A stretch of DNA of 8,376 nucleotides, from the NCBI GenBank assembly GCA_002408105.1, contig DHQM01000232.1, positions 8,154 through 16,529 of the forward strand, given 5' to 3'. The notes below the pieces were generated by a model. The model saw only the letters and a program-made list of their open reading frames with translations. It made no database searches and was not told the DNA's origin. Source of the stretch: Gammaproteobacteria bacterium UBA5338. Lineage in GTDB: Bacteria > Pseudomonadota > Gammaproteobacteria > Pseudomonadales > UBA5862. This document shows, one piece after another, positions 1-7,963 of this stretch; positions within the stretch are counted from its first letter, which is position 1; each line of letters begins with the position of its first letter. Made by a program: the position numbers and the translations under genes.

Positions 1-1187
1 AGCTGTTCTGGCTCGCCGCGCTGCCCGGTTTATCGGGCGCAACACTTCGGATTTTCTACAGTTTCATGGTGCCGATTTTTGGCGGGCGTCGCTGGACGGC
101 ACTTTCGACCGCTTCACTTGCAATTCCCGCTTTGTGGATGGGGCTCGCAGTGCAAGACCCGACCACTTCGTTCACCGAATTCTGCGTCATTGCCCTGTTG
201 TGCGGGCTCGGTGGCGGCAACTTTGCCTCCAGCATGGCCAACATCAGTTTTTTCTACCCAAAGAGCCAGCAGGGTACGGCTTTGGGCCTCAACGCTGGGC
301 TCGGCAACCTCGGTGTGTCCGTGATGCAATTCGCCGTGCCTGTGGTCATCACCGTTGGCGCGTTTGCGGCGGTGGTTGGCGCACCGCAACGTCTTCCTGA
401 AGGGACCGAGTTGTGGCTGCAAAATGCCGGCTTCATCTGGTTGCCCTTCATCGCAGTGTTTACCGTGTTGGCGTGGTTTCTGATGAACGACCTGGCCAGT
501 GCACGCGCATCCCTCGCAACCCAAGCGGCCATCTTCCGCCGCAAGCACCAGTGGATCATGAGTTACCTATACACGGCGACTTTTGGAAGCTTCATCGGGT
601 ATTCCGCAGGGTTTCCCCTCCTGATAAAAACCCAGTTCCCCGAGATTGACCCCCTGCAGTTCGCCTTTCTTGGGCCCATGGTGGGGGCATTGATTCGGCC
701 AGTGGGTGGCTGGCTGTCGGACCGACTGGGCGGCGCCCGCGTCACCTTCTGGAACTTCATCGTGATGATCGCGGCTGTTTTTGGGGTGGTGGGGTTCCTG
801 CCGAACCAAACTTCGAGTGGCGAGTTCTGGGGGTTTTTCACCATGTTCATGCTGCTGTTCATCACCACCGGCATTGGCAACGGTTCCACGTTTCGGATGA
901 TCCCCATCATTTTTCGCACTCAGCACGAGCGGTGGAGCGCCGACCAACCCGAAGAAGCCAAAGCAACAGCGCTGCATGCAGCCACCACTGAATCCGCGGC
1001 CACCTTGGGGTTCAGTTCAGCGGTGGCGGCCTATGGCGCTTTTTTCATTCCCAAGGCCTATGGCACTTCGATCAGCGCCACCGGTGGGCCGGTCGCGGCG
1101 CTGTATACATTCGTCGCCTTTTACGCGACCTGCCTGTTCGTGACCTGGTGGTTCTATTCGCGCAAGAACGCTGCAATTCCCTGCTGA
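1..1187 (+). CDS. narK: NarK-type nitrate/nitrite transporter, 5'-truncated by the window edge
   Basis: This is a major-facilitator transporter of the nitrate/nitrite porter (NarK) family in the inner membrane. Such proteins import nitrate for the reductase and/or exchange it for nitrite. The frame is open from the window edge: the first whole codon is at base 3, and 394 codons run to TGA at 1185-1187. The ATG at 66 is internal, because the preceding in-frame codons already read as NarK sequence (GATLRIFYSF). Both nitrate-signature motifs are present: GGGNFASSMANI near 210-245 and GIGNGSTFRMIP at 870-905. Two arginines fit the substrate-binding pair of E. coli NarK, one at 48-50 and one at 696-698 (GALIRPVGGW). 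The signature wording is NarK2-like rather than NarK1-like. Roughly 60-70 N-terminal residues seem to be missing. A NarK1-NarK2 fusion, known in some denitrifiers, cannot be excluded because the 5' end is unseen. narG follows after 30 bases, implying one transcript. Confidence 0.95.
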   Translation, partial: LFWLAALPGLSGATLRIFYSFMVPIFGGRRWTALSTASLAIPALWMGLAVQDPTTSFTEFCVIALLCGLGGGNFASSMANISFFYPKSQQGTALGLNAGLGNLGVSVMQFAVPVVITVGAFAAVVGAPQRLPEGTELWLQNAGFIWLPFIAVFTVLAWFLMNDLASARASLATQAAIFRRKHQWIMSYLYTATFGSFIGYSAGFPLLIKTQFPEIDPLQFAFLGPMVGALIRPVGGWLSDRLGGARVTFWNFIVMIAAVFGVVGFLPNQTSSGEFWGFFTMFMLLFITTGIGNGSTFRMIPIIFRTQHERWSADQPEEAKATALHAATTESAATLGFSSAVAAYGAFFIPKAYGTSISATGGPVAALYTFVAFYATCLFVTWWFYSRKNAAIPC

Positions 1188-1217
1188 TTGAGCGGCCAAG
1201 ACTGACTCGGAGAAACC

Positions 1218-4200
1218 ATGAGCCATTTTCTCGATCGATTGATGTATTTCCGCAAGGTTCAAGACACCTTCGCGGACGGTCACGGACGCACCACCCTGGA
1301 GGACCGCTCCTGGGAAGCGGCCTACCGCAAGCGGTGGCAGCACGACAAGGTGGTGCGCTCAACCCATGGGGTCAACTGCACCGGGGCCTGTTCTTGGAAG
1401 ATCTACGTCAAAGACGGGCTGGTCACTTGGGAAACGCAGCAAACCGACTACCCGCGCACGCGACCTGAGCTTCCGAACCATGAACCTCGGGGCTGCCCAC
1501 GGGGAGCGAGTTACTCCTGGTACCTCTACAGCGCAAACCGCCTGAAGTATCCGATGGTGCGGGGTCGTTTGCTGCGGATGTGGCGTGACGCGCGAGCAAC
1601 ACACACCGATCCGGTCGAAGCCTGGGCCTCGATCGTGGAGGACCCGCAACAGGTTGCCGAGTACAAGCGCAAGCGGGGCCTCGGTGGACTGGTCCGAGCA
1701 AACTGGGATGAAGTGAATGAACTGATCGCCGCAGCCAACGTGTACACCGCCAAACGCTACGGACCTGACCGCATCATTGGGTTCTCTCCGATCCCCGCGA
1801 TGTCGATGGTCTCCTACGCTGCCGGCAGCCGCTATCTGTCTCTGATCGGTGGGGTTTGTCTCTCGTTTTACGACTGGTACTGCGATCTTCCCCCGAGTTC
1901 GCCCATGACATGGGGGGAACAAACCGACGTTCCCGAGTCCGCAGATTGGTACAACGCCAAATTCATCATCATGTGGGGTTCGAATGTCCCCCAAACCCGC
2001 ACGCCGGATGCGCACTTCATGACCGAGGCCCGCTACAACGGGACTGAAATCGTGGTCTGCTCGCCCGATTATGCCGAGGCCACCAAGTTTGCTGACCGCT
2101 GGCTTGCACCCCAGCAGGGCACTGATGCGGCCTTGGCAATGGCGATGGGGCACGTGATTCTCAAGGAGTTTTACATCGACCGGCAGGAAGCCTACTTCAC
2201 CGACTACAGCCGCCGCTACACGGACCTGCCAATGCTGGTGCTGCTTGAATCCTCTCCCGGCGGGCTCGCTCCCGGTCGTTTTCTTCGGGCCAGCGATCTG
2301 GACAACGCGCTGGGAGAGGAGCGCAACACCGACTGGAAAACCATCGCCCTGGACCGCACCAGTGGCCAACTGGTAGCGCCCCAGGGGTCCATCGGATTTC
2401 GCTGGGACGAGAGCGGACGGTGGAATCTGGAGGAAAAGGCAGGCCCCAACGGCAGCGATGTTGAGCTAGAACTGTCCCTCGCCGACCAGTCGGACGAGAC
2501 CTGCGAGGTCGCCTTTCCGTATTTCGGCGGCATTGCTCATACGCACTTCCGGTCCAACCCGATGCCGCAAGGCGACATTCTGCACCGCAAGGTGCCGGTG
2601 AAGCAGATTCAACTGGCGGATGGATCCGTCGCCCAGGTTGCCACCGTATTCGACTTGATGGTGGCCCATTATGGAGTCGACCGCGGTTTCGAGAACGACA
2701 GCGTGCCCCAATCCTACGCGGACAACTTGCCCTACACCCCGGGCTGGCAAGAGCCGATCACGGGAGTGGCGGCCGAGGCGGTGGTGCAAGTGGCCCGGGC
2801 GTTTGCTGAGAACGCGGCGAAGACTCAGGGCCGTTCCATGGTGATCCTTGGGGCCGGACTCAACCACTGGTACCACATGGATATGAACTACCGGGGGATC
2901 ATCAACCTGCTCGTGCTTTGTGGGTGCATCGGCAAAAGCGGTGGCGGCTGGGCCCACTACGTGGGGCAGGAGAAGCTGCGTCCGCAGACGGGATGGTTGC
3001 CGGTTGCTTTCGCGCTGGACTGGGCGCGCCCCCCCAGACACATGAACGGAACCTCATTCTGGTACGCACATTCTGACCAGTGGCGTTACGAAAAGCTTGC
3101 AGTGGACGAGATTCTCTCGCCGCTTGCGGAGCGGGCGAATTTTTCCGGCAGTCTGATCGACTACAACGTGCGGGCCGAGCGCATGGGCTGGCTCCCGTCT
3201 GCGCCTCAACTCGGGCGAAACCCCTTGGAGTTGGCGCGAGAAGCAGAGGCCTTAGGGGTCGACCCCAAGGCCCATGTCGTCGAATCGCTTAAGTCTGGCG
3301 CATTGCAGATGGCCTGCGAAGATCCCGACAATCCGCAGAACTTTCCGCGCAACCTGTTCGTGTGGCGATCCAACTTGCTCGGTTCCAGCGGCAAGGGCCA
3401 CGAATACCTGCTGCGCCATCTGCTGGGAACCGATGATGGCGTACAGGGGAAAGAACTCGGAGAAGAGGGCCTGGAGCAGCCGGAGGAGGTCGTATGGCAC
3501 GACAAGGCCCCAGAAGGCAAGCTAGACCTGCTCGTGACACTGGATTTTCGCATGTCCACCACCTGCCTGTACTCCGATGTCGTACTGCCCACGGCCACCT
3601 GGTACGAGAAAGACGACCTCAACACTTCGGACATGCATCCGTTCGTTCATCCCCTGTCCGAAGCGGTGGACCCGGCGTGGGAGTCCCGCAGCGACTGGGA
3701 CATTTTCAAGGGCATCGCAAAGCGCTTCTCGGAGCTGGTCGAGGGTCACCTAGGCGTCGAGAAGGACATCGTGACCTTGCCCTTGCTGCACGATACACCA
3801 GCGGAGCTGGGGCAGGCGTTCGATGTGGCCGACTGGAAAAAAGGCGAGTGCGAACCCGAGCCGGGAAAAACCATGCCGCAGATCATCGTGGTAGAGCGGG
3901 ACTACCCCGCGACCTATGCGCGTTTCACGGCATTGGGGCCACTGCTGGACCGGCTGGGCAACGGCGGCAAGGGAATCAGTTGGGACACCCAGGCGGAGGT
4001 TGATCAGCTCGGCGCGCTCAATGGCAAACACCTGGACAGGGGGACGGCGGGACAAGGCCGGCCCAAGATGGAAACCGCGATCGAGGCGGCGGAGACCATC
4101 CTCACACTGGCGCCTGAAACTTGCGGCAACGTGGCGGTGAAGGCTTGGTCGGCCCTGGAGAAGTTCACGGGTCGATCCCACCGGCACCTTGCTTCGTCCC

Positions 4201-4979
4201 AAGCCCATGAGCGAATCCGCTTTCGAGACATCCAAGCCCAGCCGCGAAAAATCATCTCCTCTCCGACCTGGTCGGGCATTGAATCTGAGGAAGTCTGCTA
4301 CAACGCGGGCTGGACCAACGTGCACGAACTGATTCCCTGGCGCACGCTCACGGGCCGTCAGCAGTTGTATCAGGACCACGTTTGGATGCGTGCGTTTGGC
4401 GAGGGTTTTGTGGCCTACAGACCACCGGTGGACACCAAAACCTGCGACCAATTGTTGAATCTACGTCCCAATGGCCAGCCGGAGCTGGTCCTCAATTGGC
4501 TCACGCCCCATCAGAAATGGGGGATCCACAGCACCTACAGCGACAACCTGCTGATGCTTACGCTGTCCAGGGGCGGACCTTGTGTATGGATCTCCGAGGT
4601 CGATGCCAGTACAGCGGGTATCGTCGACAACGACTGGGTGGAAATGTTCAACGCCAATGGGGCGGTGGTTGCACGGGCCGTGGTGTCACAGCGTGTGCGC
4701 ACCGGGACATTGATGATGTACCACGCCCAGGAGCGCATTGTGAACACACCGGGCTCTGAGATCACCGGCAAGCGTGGCGGAATCCACAACTCGGTGACCC
4801 GGGCCGTGCTCAAACCGACCCACATGATCGGCGGCTACGCGCAGCAGAGCTACGGGTTCAACTACTACGGGACCGTCGGCTCCAACCGCGATGAGTTTGT
4901 GGTGATTCGCCGCATGGCAGATGTGGACTGGCTCGAAGGTGACGATCAAAGCATTCTCCAACAGGAGTACACACGATGA
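1218..4979 (+). CDS. narG: Respiratory nitrate reductase alpha (catalytic) subunit NarG
   Basis: This is the catalytic subunit of membrane-bound nitrate reductase. It reduces nitrate to nitrite at a molybdenum bis-MGD centre on the cytoplasmic side, using electrons from NarH. It has 1253 residues; E. coli NarG has 1247. The start ATG is preceded by GGAGA at 1209-1213. The N-terminus (FLDRLMYF...FADGHG) matches NarG and carries only the vestigial Tat-like remnant usual for this cytoplasm-facing enzyme. FS0 cluster ligands are His50, Cys54, Cys58 (HGVNCTGAC) and Cys93 (RGCPRGASYSWY). The Mo ligand Asp223 lies in FYDWYCDLPP, equivalent to E. coli Asp222 of the Met-less numbering. Molybdopterin oxidoreductase blocks follow: GAGLNHWYHMDMNYRG, SNLLGSSGKGHEYLL, STTCLYSDVVLPTATWYEKD (about residues 775-800), and a C-terminal dinucleotide-binding domain with MMYHAQERIVN near 1165. 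No frameshift or missing ligand was seen. The stop overlaps the narH start (ATGA), suggesting translational coupling. Confidence 0.98.
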   Translation: MSHFLDRLMYFRKVQDTFADGHGRTTLEDRSWEAAYRKRWQHDKVVRSTHGVNCTGACSWKIYVKDGLVTWETQQTDYPRTRPELPNHEPRGCPRGASYSWYLYSANRLKYPMVRGRLLRMWRDARATHTDPVEAWASIVEDPQQVAEYKRKRGLGGLVRANWDEVNELIAAANVYTAKRYGPDRIIGFSPIPAMSMVSYAAGSRYLSLIGGVCLSFYDWYCDLPPSSPMTWGEQTDVPESADWYNAKFIIMWGSNVPQTRTPDAHFMTEARYNGTEIVVCSPDYAEATKFADRWLAPQQGTDAALAMAMGHVILKEFYIDRQEAYFTDYSRRYTDLPMLVLLESSPGGLAPGRFLRASDLDNALGEERNTDWKTIALDRTSGQLVAPQGSIGFRWDESGRWNLEEKAGPNGSDVELELSLADQSDETCEVAFPYFGGIAHTHFRSNPMPQGDILHRKVPVKQIQLADGSVAQVATVFDLMVAHYGVDRGFENDSVPQSYADNLPYTPGWQEPITGVAAEAVVQVARAFAENAAKTQGRSMVILGAGLNHWYHMDMNYRGIINLLVLCGCIGKSGGGWAHYVGQEKLRPQTGWLPVAFALDWARPPRHMNGTSFWYAHSDQWRYEKLAVDEILSPLAERANFSGSLIDYNVRAERMGWLPSAPQLGRNPLELAREAEALGVDPKAHVVESLKSGALQMACEDPDNPQNFPRNLFVWRSNLLGSSGKGHEYLLRHLLGTDDGVQGKELGEEGLEQPEEVVWHDKAPEGKLDLLVTLDFRMSTTCLYSDVVLPTATWYEKDDLNTSDMHPFVHPLSEAVDPAWESRSDWDIFKGIAKRFSELVEGHLGVEKDIVTLPLLHDTPAELGQAFDVADWKKGECEPEPGKTMPQIIVVERDYPATYARFTALGPLLDRLGNGGKGISWDTQAEVDQLGALNGKHLDRGTAGQGRPKMETAIEAAETILTLAPETCGNVAVKAWSALEKFTGRSHRHLASSQAHERIRFRDIQAQPRKIISSPTWSGIESEEVCYNAGWTNVHELIPWRTLTGRQQLYQDHVWMRAFGEGFVAYRPPVDTKTCDQLLNLRPNGQPELVLNWLTPHQKWGIHSTYSDNLLMLTLSRGGPCVWISEVDASTAGIVDNDWVEMFNANGAVVARAVVSQRVRTGTLMMYHAQERIVNTPGSEITGKRGGIHNSVTRAVLKPTHMIGGYAQQSYGFNYYGTVGSNRDEFVVIRRMADVDWLEGDDQSILQQEYTR

Positions 4980-6559
4980 AGGTCCGGGCCCAAATCGGCA
5001 AAGTGCTCAACCTCGACAAGTGCATTGGGTGCCACACCTGCTCAGTGACCTGCAAGAACGTATGGACCTCCCGCGAGGGGGTGGAGTACGCCTGGTTCAA
5101 CAACGTGGAGACCAAACCCGGTGTCGGCTACCCCGATGAATGGGAGAACCAGCAGCGCTGGAAGGGCGGCTGGGAACTGAATGCCCAGGGTCGGCTGCAC
5201 CCCCGGGCCGGTCCGCGGTGGCGCTTGCTGGCCAACCTGTTTGCCAACCCGAATCTGCCCGAAATCGACGACTACTACGAACCGTTCAACTTTGACTACC
5301 AGCGCCTGCACAATGCGCCCGAAAGCCGGGCTCAGCCAACTGCGAAGCCGTATTCGGCGATCACCGGCCTGCCAATGGACAAGATCGAGCGGGGACCGAA
5401 CTGGGAAGAAATTCTCGGCTCGGAGTTTGAAAAGCGGGCCCGGGACTACAACTTCGAACAGGTTCAGAAAGAGATGTATGGGCAGTTCGAACACACCTTC
5501 ATGCTTTATCTGCCGCGCCTGTGCGAGCATTGCCTGAACCCAAGCTGCGTCGCGAGCTGTCCCAGTGGGGCCATCTACAAGCGCGAAGAAGATGGCATTG
5601 TTCTGATCGATCAGGACCGCTGCCGCGGTTGGCGCATGTGCATATCCGCCTGCCCGTACAAGAAAATCTACTACAACTGGCAGTCCGGAAAGTCCGAAAA
5701 GTGCACCTTCTGCTACCCGCGCATTGAAGCGGGCGAGCCCACAGTCTGCTCCGAAACCTGTGTCGGGCGCATCCGCTACCTCGGAGTCATGCTTTACGAC
5801 GCCGACCGCATCGAATCTGCTGCCAGCACGGCCGACGTCGGCGACCTGTATCAGCAACAGCTGGATGTGTTTCTCGATCCGCACGACCCGGAGGTGATCG
5901 CGCAAGCCAGGCGAGACGGAGTGCCGGACTCCTGGCTGGAAGCTGCCAAACGCAGTCCGGTCTACCAAATGGCGATGGACTGGAAAATTGCCTTTCCACT
6001 GCACCCGGAGTACCGCACCTTGCCCATGGTGTGGTACGTGCCGCCGCTCTCACCCATTCAGGCAGCAGCGGACGGCGGACGCATCGGCACCGCTGGATTG
6101 ATTCCAGACGTTGAATCCTTGCGCATACCCGTGCGTTACCTTGCCAACCTACTGACAGCAGGCTCTGAGCTGCCCATCGTGAACGCGCTGCGTCGGATGT
6201 TGGCGATGCGCAGTTTCAAGCGGACCCAAACTGTGGAGGGGGTCACCAACACCGCTTTGTTGGATGCGGTTGGGCTTACAGAAGATCAACTCAACGCCAT
6301 GTACCAGGTGATGGCGATCGCGAATTATGAGGACCGCTTCGTGCTGCCCTCTGGGCACCGCGAACTATCAACAGACGACGCCTACGGTGACCGCAACGGC
6401 TGTGGGTTCAGCTTTGGGGACGGCTGCAATACCCATGGTGTGACCCCGCTCAACCTGTTTGGATCCAAAAATCCAAGAAAGCGCAACCTCCTCAGCGTAA
6501 AGAACCTACCGGAAGACGCCGACGCACGTACCGGCGACACATCAGGAGCCCGGTCATGA
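4976..6559 (+). CDS. narH: Respiratory nitrate reductase beta (Fe-S electron transfer) subunit NarH
   Basis: This is the electron-transfer subunit that wires NarI haems to NarG through four iron-sulphur clusters. It has 527 residues; E. coli NarH has 512. The start ATG overlaps the narG stop by 4 bases, with AGGAG at 4963-4967. Cysteine groups are C16/C19/C22/C26 (CIGCHTCSVTC), C183/C186/C191/C195 (CEHCLNPSCVASC), C216/C222/C226 and C243/C246/C258/C262. By alignment with E. coli NarH they assign as FS1 (16, 19, 22, 262), FS2 (26, 243, 246, 258), FS3 (183, 186, 191, 226) and FS4 (195, 216, 222). Trp219 replaces the fourth FS4 cysteine (CRGWRMC), the NarH hallmark that makes FS4 a [3Fe-4S] cluster. 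The C-terminal tail after GCGFSFGDGC is polar and slightly longer than in E. coli, as is common for variable NarH ends. The stop overlaps the narJ start by ATGA. Confidence 0.98.
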   Translation: MKVRAQIGKVLNLDKCIGCHTCSVTCKNVWTSREGVEYAWFNNVETKPGVGYPDEWENQQRWKGGWELNAQGRLHPRAGPRWRLLANLFANPNLPEIDDYYEPFNFDYQRLHNAPESRAQPTAKPYSAITGLPMDKIERGPNWEEILGSEFEKRARDYNFEQVQKEMYGQFEHTFMLYLPRLCEHCLNPSCVASCPSGAIYKREEDGIVLIDQDRCRGWRMCISACPYKKIYYNWQSGKSEKCTFCYPRIEAGEPTVCSETCVGRIRYLGVMLYDADRIESAASTADVGDLYQQQLDVFLDPHDPEVIAQARRDGVPDSWLEAAKRSPVYQMAMDWKIAFPLHPEYRTLPMVWYVPPLSPIQAAADGGRIGTAGLIPDVESLRIPVRYLANLLTAGSELPIVNALRRMLAMRSFKRTQTVEGVTNTALLDAVGLTEDQLNAMYQVMAIANYEDRFVLPSGHRELSTDDAYGDRNGCGFSFGDGCNTHGVTPLNLFGSKNPRKRNLLSVKNLPEDADARTGDTSGARS

Positions 6560-7236
6560 TGCGAAGCCTTCGGGTGCTGTCACGCATGCTGGATTACCCC
6601 CAGGCGGCGCTGCAGACCCACGCCGATGAACTGGTAGACGCGCTGCGCTCGGAGGCGGTCTTTAGCGGTGCAACCACCAAAGCACTCGTGCACTGCATGG
6701 AAACACTGCGCGATGGCGACCTGTACGACCTGCAAGCGGGTTTCGTCGACACCTTCGACCGTGGCCGTGCCCGTTCCCTGTACTTGTTCGAGCACGTACA
6801 CGGTGAATCGCGCGACCGGGGGCAAGCCATGGTGGACCTGGGAACCAGCTACCGAACCAATGGCCTGCGCATCGACCAGCGCGAGCTTCCGGACTACCTG
6901 CCGCTGTTCCTGGAATTTTTGTCCACCTTGCCTGCGCAAGAAGCCAACGAATGGCTGCAAGCCGTGGCCGAGTTGGTTGCCCACCTGCACGCGCGCCTGT
7001 GCGCAAAGGCAAGCCCCTATGCGGCTGTGCTCGCTGCGGTGCTGGAACTCACAGGCCAATCTGTTGACACGACACTAGCCAATGAAGCCATGGACGACGA
7101 CCAACCCGAGGCCCTCGATGCAGCCTGGGAAGAACCTCTGGTGGAGTTTGGCTCCCCAGCAACGGGCTGTGCCGAGGCCAACGAGAGCGCAGGTGCGCGG
7201 CCTTTGAAAATCACCCGTGGACAGCGGCGGATGTAA
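6556..7236 (+). CDS. narJ: Nitrate reductase assembly chaperone NarJ (delta subunit)
   Basis: This is the system-specific chaperone (NarJ/TorD-like family). It binds apo-NarG, gates molybdenum-cofactor insertion and membrane attachment, and is not part of the mature enzyme. It has 226 residues; E. coli NarJ has 236. The diagnostic core is seen at about residues 67-92, with FDRGRARSLYLFEHVHGESR followed by DRGQAM. It is followed by the conserved LPDYLPLFLEFLS helix (111-123) and the late AWEEPLVEFG motif (190-199). The 3' end is an acidic stretch and then a basic tail, the least conserved part of the family. The start is either ATG 6556 (overlapping the narH stop as ATGA) or the adjacent in-frame ATG 6559. 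AGGAG at 6544-6548 serves both, with spacers of 7 and 10 bases; I chose 6556. No internal frameshift was seen. Confidence 0.96.
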   Translation: MMRSLRVLSRMLDYPQAALQTHADELVDALRSEAVFSGATTKALVHCMETLRDGDLYDLQAGFVDTFDRGRARSLYLFEHVHGESRDRGQAMVDLGTSYRTNGLRIDQRELPDYLPLFLEFLSTLPAQEANEWLQAVAELVAHLHARLCAKASPYAAVLAAVLELTGQSVDTTLANEAMDDDQPEALDAAWEEPLVEFGSPATGCAEANESAGARPLKITRGQRRM

Positions 7237-7241
7237 TCCGC
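7227..7241 (+). promoter_or_regulatory. Small hairpin over the narJ stop codon
   Basis: Bases 7227-7232 (GCGGAT) are perfectly complementary to 7236-7241 (ATCCGC) with a three-base GTA loop. The narJ TAA stop (7234-7236) lies in the loop and the start of the 3' arm. The stem does not extend further and no T-run follows, so it does not look like an intrinsic terminator. It could affect re-initiation or mRNA stability between narJ and narI, or be chance. The role is inference. Confidence 0.3.
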
Positions 7242-7264
7242 AGCCAGCGCCATCCACAAAATCT

Positions 7265-7268
7265 GGAG
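7265..7268 (+). promoter_or_regulatory. Ribosome binding site of narI (decides the start)
   Basis: GGAG at 7265-7268 lies 8 bases before ATG 7277. An in-frame ATG at 7217 would add 20 residues (beginning MDSGGCNPQP) that are polar, unlike any NarI, and inside the narJ end. The ATG at 7277 gives the expected short periplasmic N-terminus before the first membrane helix, so 7277 is preferred. Confidence 0.85.
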
Positions 7269-7276
7269 ACACCGCG

Positions 7277-7963
7277 ATGAACCACCTGCATCACCTGGCC
7301 TTTGGCTTCTTCCCGTACATCGCCGGCACCGTGTTTTTGCTAGGCAGTTTAATTCGGTTCGAAATGAGCCAGTACACATGGAAAACCAACACCAGTCAGC
7401 TGGTCGATGGCGGGACAGGGTTTCGTCACGCCAACAACCTGTTTCACGTGGGGATGATTCTGCTATTTTTCGGCCACTTCTTTGGGATGTTGACGCCACC
7501 TGCTGTCTACCACGCTGTTGGCCTGAGCACCTCAGCCAAGCAGATTGCGTCCATGACTGCCGGCGGACTGTTCGGCATCCTCGCATTGATCGGTGGCAGC
7601 TACCTGCTTCATCGGCGCCTCACCAATCCGCGGGTGCGGCGCACCAGTTCCCAGGGCGACGTATTGATTCTGGTGCTGCTGTATGTGCAACTGCTGCTTG
7701 GGCTCGGGACCATCTTTGTCTCTGTTGAACACACCGATGGCTCAACCATGCTGTTGCTTACCGGCTGGGCACAGCGCATCGTCACCTTCCAGCCCAACGC
7801 CGCGGACCTTTTGGTCAACGTACACTGGATCTACAAGCTGCACCTGTTCTTGGGGTTGGTGATCTTCTTCGTGTTTCCCTTTACCCGCCTTGTTCACATC
7901 TGGAGCCTGCCGTTGGGGTACCTTGGCCGCAACTACCAGATTGTTCGCCAGCGCCACAGTTGA
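7277..7963 (+). CDS. narI: Respiratory nitrate reductase gamma (cytochrome b) subunit NarI
   Basis: This is the membrane anchor and quinol oxidase of the complex. It oxidises quinol near the periplasmic face and passes electrons through two b-type haems to NarH. It has 228 residues; E. coli NarI has 225. Five hydrophobic segments lie at about residues 10-28, 52-74, 90-112, 128-150 and 183-207. The four haem ligands are in the expected places: His57 (NLFHVGM) and His67 (GHFFGMLTP) in helix 2, and His189 (KLHLFLG) and His207 (RLVHIWS) in helix 5. They correspond to E. coli His56, 66, 187 and 205. PYIAG near residue 13 and QYTW near residue 32 are also typical. It is the last recognisable gene of the operon. 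It has its own ribosome binding site 40 bases after narJ rather than an overlap. Confidence 0.98.
   Translation: MNHLHHLAFGFFPYIAGTVFLLGSLIRFEMSQYTWKTNTSQLVDGGTGFRHANNLFHVGMILLFFGHFFGMLTPPAVYHAVGLSTSAKQIASMTAGGLFGILALIGGSYLLHRRLTNPRVRRTSSQGDVLILVLLYVQLLLGLGTIFVSVEHTDGSTMLLLTGWAQRIVTFQPNAADLLVNVHWIYKLHLFLGLVIFFVFPFTRLVHIWSLPLGYLGRNYQIVRQRHS

Noticed and set aside
1188..1217. Possible separate promoter for narG in the narK-narG gap
   Set aside because: Only 30 bases are available. They contain a ribosome binding site but no convincing -10/-35 or FNR-like palindrome.
1359..2369. 336-codon antisense open frame inside narG
   Set aside because: It lies wholly opposite strongly conserved NarG sequence. 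Long antisense frames are expected in GC-rich genes with high GC3, and the translation shows no recognisable domain.
3029..3035. Run of seven C bases in narG as a possible phase-variation or frameshift site
   Set aside because: It encodes ordinary Arg-Pro-Pro in a conserved block, and the frame continues correctly on both sides. Seven C bases are unremarkable in GC-rich DNA.
5042..6004. 320-codon antisense open frame inside narH
   Set aside because: It mirrors the narH coding frame, shows no recognisable domain, and conflicts with the intact cysteine clusters on the + strand.
7217..7276. Upstream ATG extension of narI by 20 codons
   Set aside because: The added residues are polar and not NarI-like and overlap the narJ end. 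A proper ribosome binding site precedes ATG 7277.
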